From positions 1 through 25,336 of the forward strand of contig JADYZI010000071.1 of assembly GCA_020853255.1 (NCBI GenBank): 25,336 nt of DNA. Direction: 5' to 3'. The DNA is from Acidobacteriota bacterium (lineage in GTDB: Bacteria > Acidobacteriota > Blastocatellia > Pyrinomonadales > Pyrinomonadaceae). Below the pieces are notes generated by a model. That model worked only from the letters and a program-made list of their open reading frames with translations. It ran no database searches and was not told the origin of the DNA. The translations under genes and the position numbers were made by a program. Positions 22,368 through 25,336 of this stretch are shown piece by piece. The stretch's first letter is position 1. Every line of letters starts with the position of its first letter.

Positions 22368-24361
22368 TGGATAGGTCGATCAAAAACTTAGTGCTAAGGG
22401 ATCGTTCCGGTTGTCCCGGGGTGAGGCGATTTCGTATATCGTCCTTTGCCGACTTGTGGGTCGTCGCTCTGTGTCTCATGACAGCCTTGGCTGTGAACGG
22501 ACAAGCACCCGCAGGAACGGCGTCAGGTGCGATCTCGACGATCACCTCTGAACGGAATGTGAAGAACGACAGCGGCGAACTGACTGTCATTATGAAACGG
22601 CTTCCTGGCGATCCGCGCTCAGGTGAAACGGGGCATGTAATTGTTTCGCTAAGCGAAACGGTTCAGGGCGGGTTCGGTTCGGGGCCGCTGCCGGTCGAAA
22701 AGGCCGCTGTCGTGTTTAGCATCACAAGACCTGACGGTGCGGTGATTGCCGGGAATATCGCGGCGACGGAAGAGCCGGGCGGCTTATACCGAAGTTCCTA
22801 CCAGTTCGACAGCTCGGGCGATTACAAGTTGGTTGTTGCGATAACCACCGAAGACAAGCGTACGTTTTCGGCCGATTTTCCTGTCACGGTATCTCGAGCA
22901 CCTATTCGCAAGTCCTTTTGGATCGGCCTCCTGGTTCTGCTTGTACTTTCGGGTGTCTCGTTTGCCGTCGTCTTTTATGCTTTAAAAAGAAAAGGGGATG
23001 CGTCTTTTCGGCGATTAGCACCGGCAGGTGCGGTTGTTCTCACGGTGTTTCTATTGGGTGCGGTTGCCTTGGCGTATCTTCTTCCGCCTTCTCAGACCCG
23101 CGAAACGGCGGCGATTCCGTCCGATGCTTTTTCAACGGCGGCGGTAAACGAATTACCGAAAGGTACGACGATCACCTTGCCGAAAGAATCCCAGCTACTT
23201 TTTGGGATAAAGACCCAGTTGATCGACACAAGGCAAATCACTAGCGGCCTGAAAACCACAGGCGTGGTTAGGCCTCGACCGGACGCCAAAGGTGTGGTTA
23301 CTGCACAAGTGCCGGGAAGGATCGTGCTTAATCAGGCGGTGGCTTTGGGTTCTGCCGTCGGTCGCGGCGAACAGATCGGATACGTTGAACAGGTTCTTGA
23401 CGTTTCGGGACAGACCGAGCTTGAGTCGCAAAGACTTGATGTCGAGGCGCAGCAGCGGGAGGTCGAGGCTCGAAAGTTGGAACTGCGAAATACGGTCCTT
23501 TCGCTACAGTCGCAGCAAGCACAGACACGTGCCACTGCGGACCAGGCAAGGACGCGTCTCGCTCAGGCGCAGCGTGAACTTCGAAGGTCGCAGAATCTTC
23601 TTGAGGTTGGTGCAGTGCCTCGAAAACGTGTCGAAGAAGCTCAAACAGCCGTTAATGTCATCGACGATGAGGTAGCTGCAGCCGATAAGCAGGTTATTTT
23701 ATTGTGCGACCAGATCAAATCGGCTCAGGCAGGGCAGGCTATTTTCCGCTCGCCTACCGTCAGACAACCGTCTCGAAATTTCCCTTTGATTTCGCCCATA
23801 ACGGGGATAATCGACCAGATCAAAGCCACGAGCGGCCAGCAGGTCGCGAGCGGAGCCGAGTTACTGAACGTCGTGAATTTGTCCACCGTCCTTTTAGAAG
23901 CTCAGGTTTTTGAGAAAGATCTCGCGACGATTCGCGAATCCACGAGAGCAAGTTTCACATCTTCGGCTTTGCTCGGAGAGGTTTACACGATCGGTACGGC
24001 TGACGGTGACGGACGCCTGGTCTCGATCGGGCAAACCGTAAATGACCAGACGCGGACCGTGCCGGTCATATATGAGGTCAAGAATCCTTTCAACCGTCTC
24101 AAGGATGGCAATTTTATCGAGATCACGATCGACACGAGCGGCAACAGGCAAGTTCTGGCCGTGCCGAAGTCAGCGGTAGTTCGTGAGCAGGCAGAGACTT
24201 TTGTGTTTATCTTCGACGGCGGGGAGACGTTCGAGAAGCGTCAGGTCGCACTCGGAGCGGAAGGTGCGGATTTCTACGAGATCGTATCAGGATTAAAAGA
24301 GGGCGATCGAGTCGTTATCGAAGGAGTTTATCAGCTACGGACTACTCAGGCGGGGGAGTGA
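22367..24361 (+). CDS. RND adaptor (HlyD family) with fused N-terminal FixH/YtkA-like domain
   Basis: The 664-residue protein starts in a TAATG overlap with the lipoprotein gene. An N-terminal signal or anchor (about 29-46) is followed by a YtkA/FixH-like beta domain (about 65-180: 'GELTVIMKRLPGDPRSGETGHVIVSLSE', 'GGLYRSSYQFDSSGDYKLVVAIT'). Two membrane helices come next (about 184-204 and 222-243), then a periplasmic adaptor: lipoyl half 'GVVTAQVPGRIVLNQAVALGSAVGRGE', a long coiled coil (about 345-450, rich in Q/R/A/L), the second lipoyl half 'LISPITGIIDQIKATSGQQVASG', and barrel domains to 'LKEGDRVVIEGVYQL'. Adaptors of about 400 residues are usual. No RND pump gene follows. Confidence 0.88.
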   Translation: MDRSIKNLVLRDRSGCPGVRRFRISSFADLWVVALCLMTALAVNGQAPAGTASGAISTITSERNVKNDSGELTVIMKRLPGDPRSGETGHVIVSLSETVQGGFGSGPLPVEKAAVVFSITRPDGAVIAGNIAATEEPGGLYRSSYQFDSSGDYKLVVAITTEDKRTFSADFPVTVSRAPIRKSFWIGLLVLLVLSGVSFAVVFYALKRKGDASFRRLAPAGAVVLTVFLLGAVALAYLLPPSQTRETAAIPSDAFSTAAVNELPKGTTITLPKESQLLFGIKTQLIDTRQITSGLKTTGVVRPRPDAKGVVTAQVPGRIVLNQAVALGSAVGRGEQIGYVEQVLDVSGQTELESQRLDVEAQQREVEARKLELRNTVLSLQSQQAQTRATADQARTRLAQAQRELRRSQNLLEVGAVPRKRVEEAQTAVNVIDDEVAAADKQVILLCDQIKSAQAGQAIFRSPTVRQPSRNFPLISPITGIIDQIKATSGQQVASGAELLNVVNLSTVLLEAQVFEKDLATIRESTRASFTSSALLGEVYTIGTADGDGRLVSIGQTVNDQTRTVPVIYEVKNPFNRLKDGNFIEITIDTSGNRQVLAVPKSAVVREQAETFVFIFDGGETFEKRQVALGAEGADFYEIVSGLKEGDRVVIEGVYQLRTTQAGE

Positions 24362-24382
24362 GTTACGGGTACAGCCCATGAA

Positions 24383-25156
24383 ATGAACGAACAATCGGAA
24401 ATTGTCTCGATAAATCGAAAGACTTACGCGAATGCCAAAGTGCTCGATTACTATGACGGACTCACGGAACTTTTCCCTGCTGAGAAGGGACTTTTTGAAC
24501 ATCTGTCTTCGAAAATCGAGAAGGCAAGAATTTTGGATATCGGAGTAGGCGGAGGTAGAACAACTCAATACTTGTTACCGCGTGCTTCTGCTTATACGGG
24601 CATTGATTATGTGCCGGAATTTATCGACCGGGTTAAGAAAAAATATCCGACTGGCACTTTCATTGTCGGTGATGCCAGAGATTTGGGCGAGTTCAATGAT
24701 GAGGCCTTTGATTTTGTCCTATTTTCTTACAACGGTATTGATGTCGTCTTGCACGAAGACCGGATAAGAATACTAAACGAAATGAATCGCGTACTGAAAA
24801 AAGGCGGAATGATAATGTTTTCGAGCCATAATCGCGATTACCGACACTTTAGAAAACCGTATTGGCTTACTGAACCTAAATTCAATTTATCGTTCGTAAA
24901 GAATCTACTTTCGTACGTCTTCTTTTTGCCACGTCATCTGCGGATGAGAAAACACGAGGTTTTCAATGACGAATACGGCATCGTCAATGATCAAGACCAC
25001 CGTTTTTCGCTGCTCGTTTATTACATTAACGTCAGCCGACAGATCAAGCAGCTTGAAGATACCGGTATGTCGGATGTCAAGGCATACAACATGAAGGGCG
25101 ATCAGGTGATCGCGGACAAAGATTCTTTCTGGATTTACTACTTGGCCACCAAGTGA
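24383..25156 (+). CDS. Class I SAM-dependent methyltransferase
   Basis: This 257-residue protein has the Rossmann-type methyltransferase core. Motif I is ILDIGVGGGRTT (about 50-61), 'YTGIDYVPEFI' is the acidic strand 2 end (about 71-81), 'FIVGDARDLGEF...FDFVLFSYNGIDVV' is motif II/III, and 'EMNRVLKKGGMIMFSSHNRDY' follows. The C-terminal part (from about 165) carries aromatic/basic stretches. The substrate cannot be told. It follows the adaptor gene by 21 bases where an RND pump would be expected. Base composition is lower in GC than the operon before it, suggesting a different origin. The following lipoprotein gene is 15 bases downstream. Confidence 0.85.
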   Translation: MNEQSEIVSINRKTYANAKVLDYYDGLTELFPAEKGLFEHLSSKIEKARILDIGVGGGRTTQYLLPRASAYTGIDYVPEFIDRVKKKYPTGTFIVGDARDLGEFNDEAFDFVLFSYNGIDVVLHEDRIRILNEMNRVLKKGGMIMFSSHNRDYRHFRKPYWLTEPKFNLSFVKNLLSYVFFLPRHLRMRKHEVFNDEYGIVNDQDHRFSLLVYYINVSRQIKQLEDTGMSDVKAYNMKGDQVIADKDSFWIYYLATK

Positions 25157-25171
25157 TTAAGGAAAAGGAAT

Positions 25172-25336
25172 ATGAGAAAAATATTTATTTTGGGAACCGT
25201 TTTAATAATTTCAACTATTGCCGTCTTTTTTACGGCATGTACTAGCGGGACAAATTCGCAACGCGTTGACAACGTAAATGTCGCGAATACGGTTGCTAGC
25301 GAAACAAATTCCGCGAACGCGGCAGTTTCGGATTCA
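25172..25336 (+). CDS. Lipoprotein, 5' part only (runs off the window)
   Basis: Fifty-five residues are visible. A hydrophobic leader (MRKIFILGTVLIISTIAVF) ends in a lipobox (FFTAC-T, about Cys23), followed by an Asn/Ser/Ala/Val-rich linker that is still open at the window end. AAAGGA lies upstream of the ATG. The mature domain is outside the window, so the function cannot be judged. The low-complexity linker resembles that of the 21753 lipoprotein. Confidence 0.75.
   Translation, partial: MRKIFILGTVLIISTIAVFFTACTSGTNSQRVDNVNVANTVASETNSANAAVSDS

Noticed and set aside
1..25336. Insertion sequences, transposases, tRNA or rRNA genes
   Set aside because: I looked for them because of the gene fossils and duplications but saw no transposase-like protein, terminal inverted repeats or RNA gene signatures.

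Overview
The window looks like chromosomal or genomic-island DNA from a Gram-negative soil or groundwater bacterium. My best guess is an Acidobacteriota member of the Blastocatellia/Pyrinomonadaceae type. The reasons are outer-membrane efflux partners (TolC family), lipoproteins with Asn/Ala/Thr-rich linkers behind the lipobox, small secreted LSm-like and FecR-domain proteins, and a secreted protein with an 'EDGR.VIL.S.GTW' motif. This is inference from style, not a marker gene. Every convincing gene is on the + strand.

Layout. (1) 1-910: the end of a cassette with a partial upstream gene, a DUF2997 protein and an NrdG-like radical-SAM protein. (2) 911-1510: a gene-free stretch holding a decayed copy of the gene at 19578, two inverted repeats and a good sigma70-type promoter. 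(3) 1511-9277: a heavy-metal efflux operon with a small Cys/His-rich protein, CzcC-, CzcB- and CzcA-like proteins, a divergent PII-like protein, an MgtC/SapB membrane protein and a zf-TFIIB protein. (4) 9362-9800: a small protein whose stop codon lies inside a 21-nt tandem repeat. (5) 10041-11951: three secreted or anchored proteins (His/Arg/Tyr-rich, LSm-like, FecR). (6) 12051-14798: a small membrane protein, a CDF zinc-type exporter, a secreted NTF2-like protein, and a BdbC/DsbB plus DsbA-like thiol oxidation pair. (7) 14848-15904: small proteins, including a secreted protein apparently split by a one-base frameshift. (8) 15991-17925: a P1B-type metal ATPase with a G-to-R change in the phosphorylation motif. 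(9) 17938-19245: small basic proteins, a decayed CDF gene, a second copy of the small membrane protein, and a DUF3703 protein. (10) 19578-24361: a second efflux operon (FixH/YtkA-like protein, TolC, lipoprotein, and an adaptor with a fused YtkA-like domain) with no inner-membrane pump. (11) 24383-end: a SAM methyltransferase and the start of a lipoprotein.

Together these genes form a metal-resistance island with three export routes across the inner membrane or the whole envelope: RND, CDF and P1B ATPase. Periplasmic thiol chemistry and putative metal-binding proteins accompany them. The island shows repeated duplication and decay. Two intact/fossil gene pairs are visible (19578 with about 1053-1215, and 12270 with about 18505-18729), one operon appears to have lost its pump, and one ATPase has a suspicious active-site change. 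No classical metal-sensing regulator (MerR, ArsR, CzcRS) is visible anywhere in the window.
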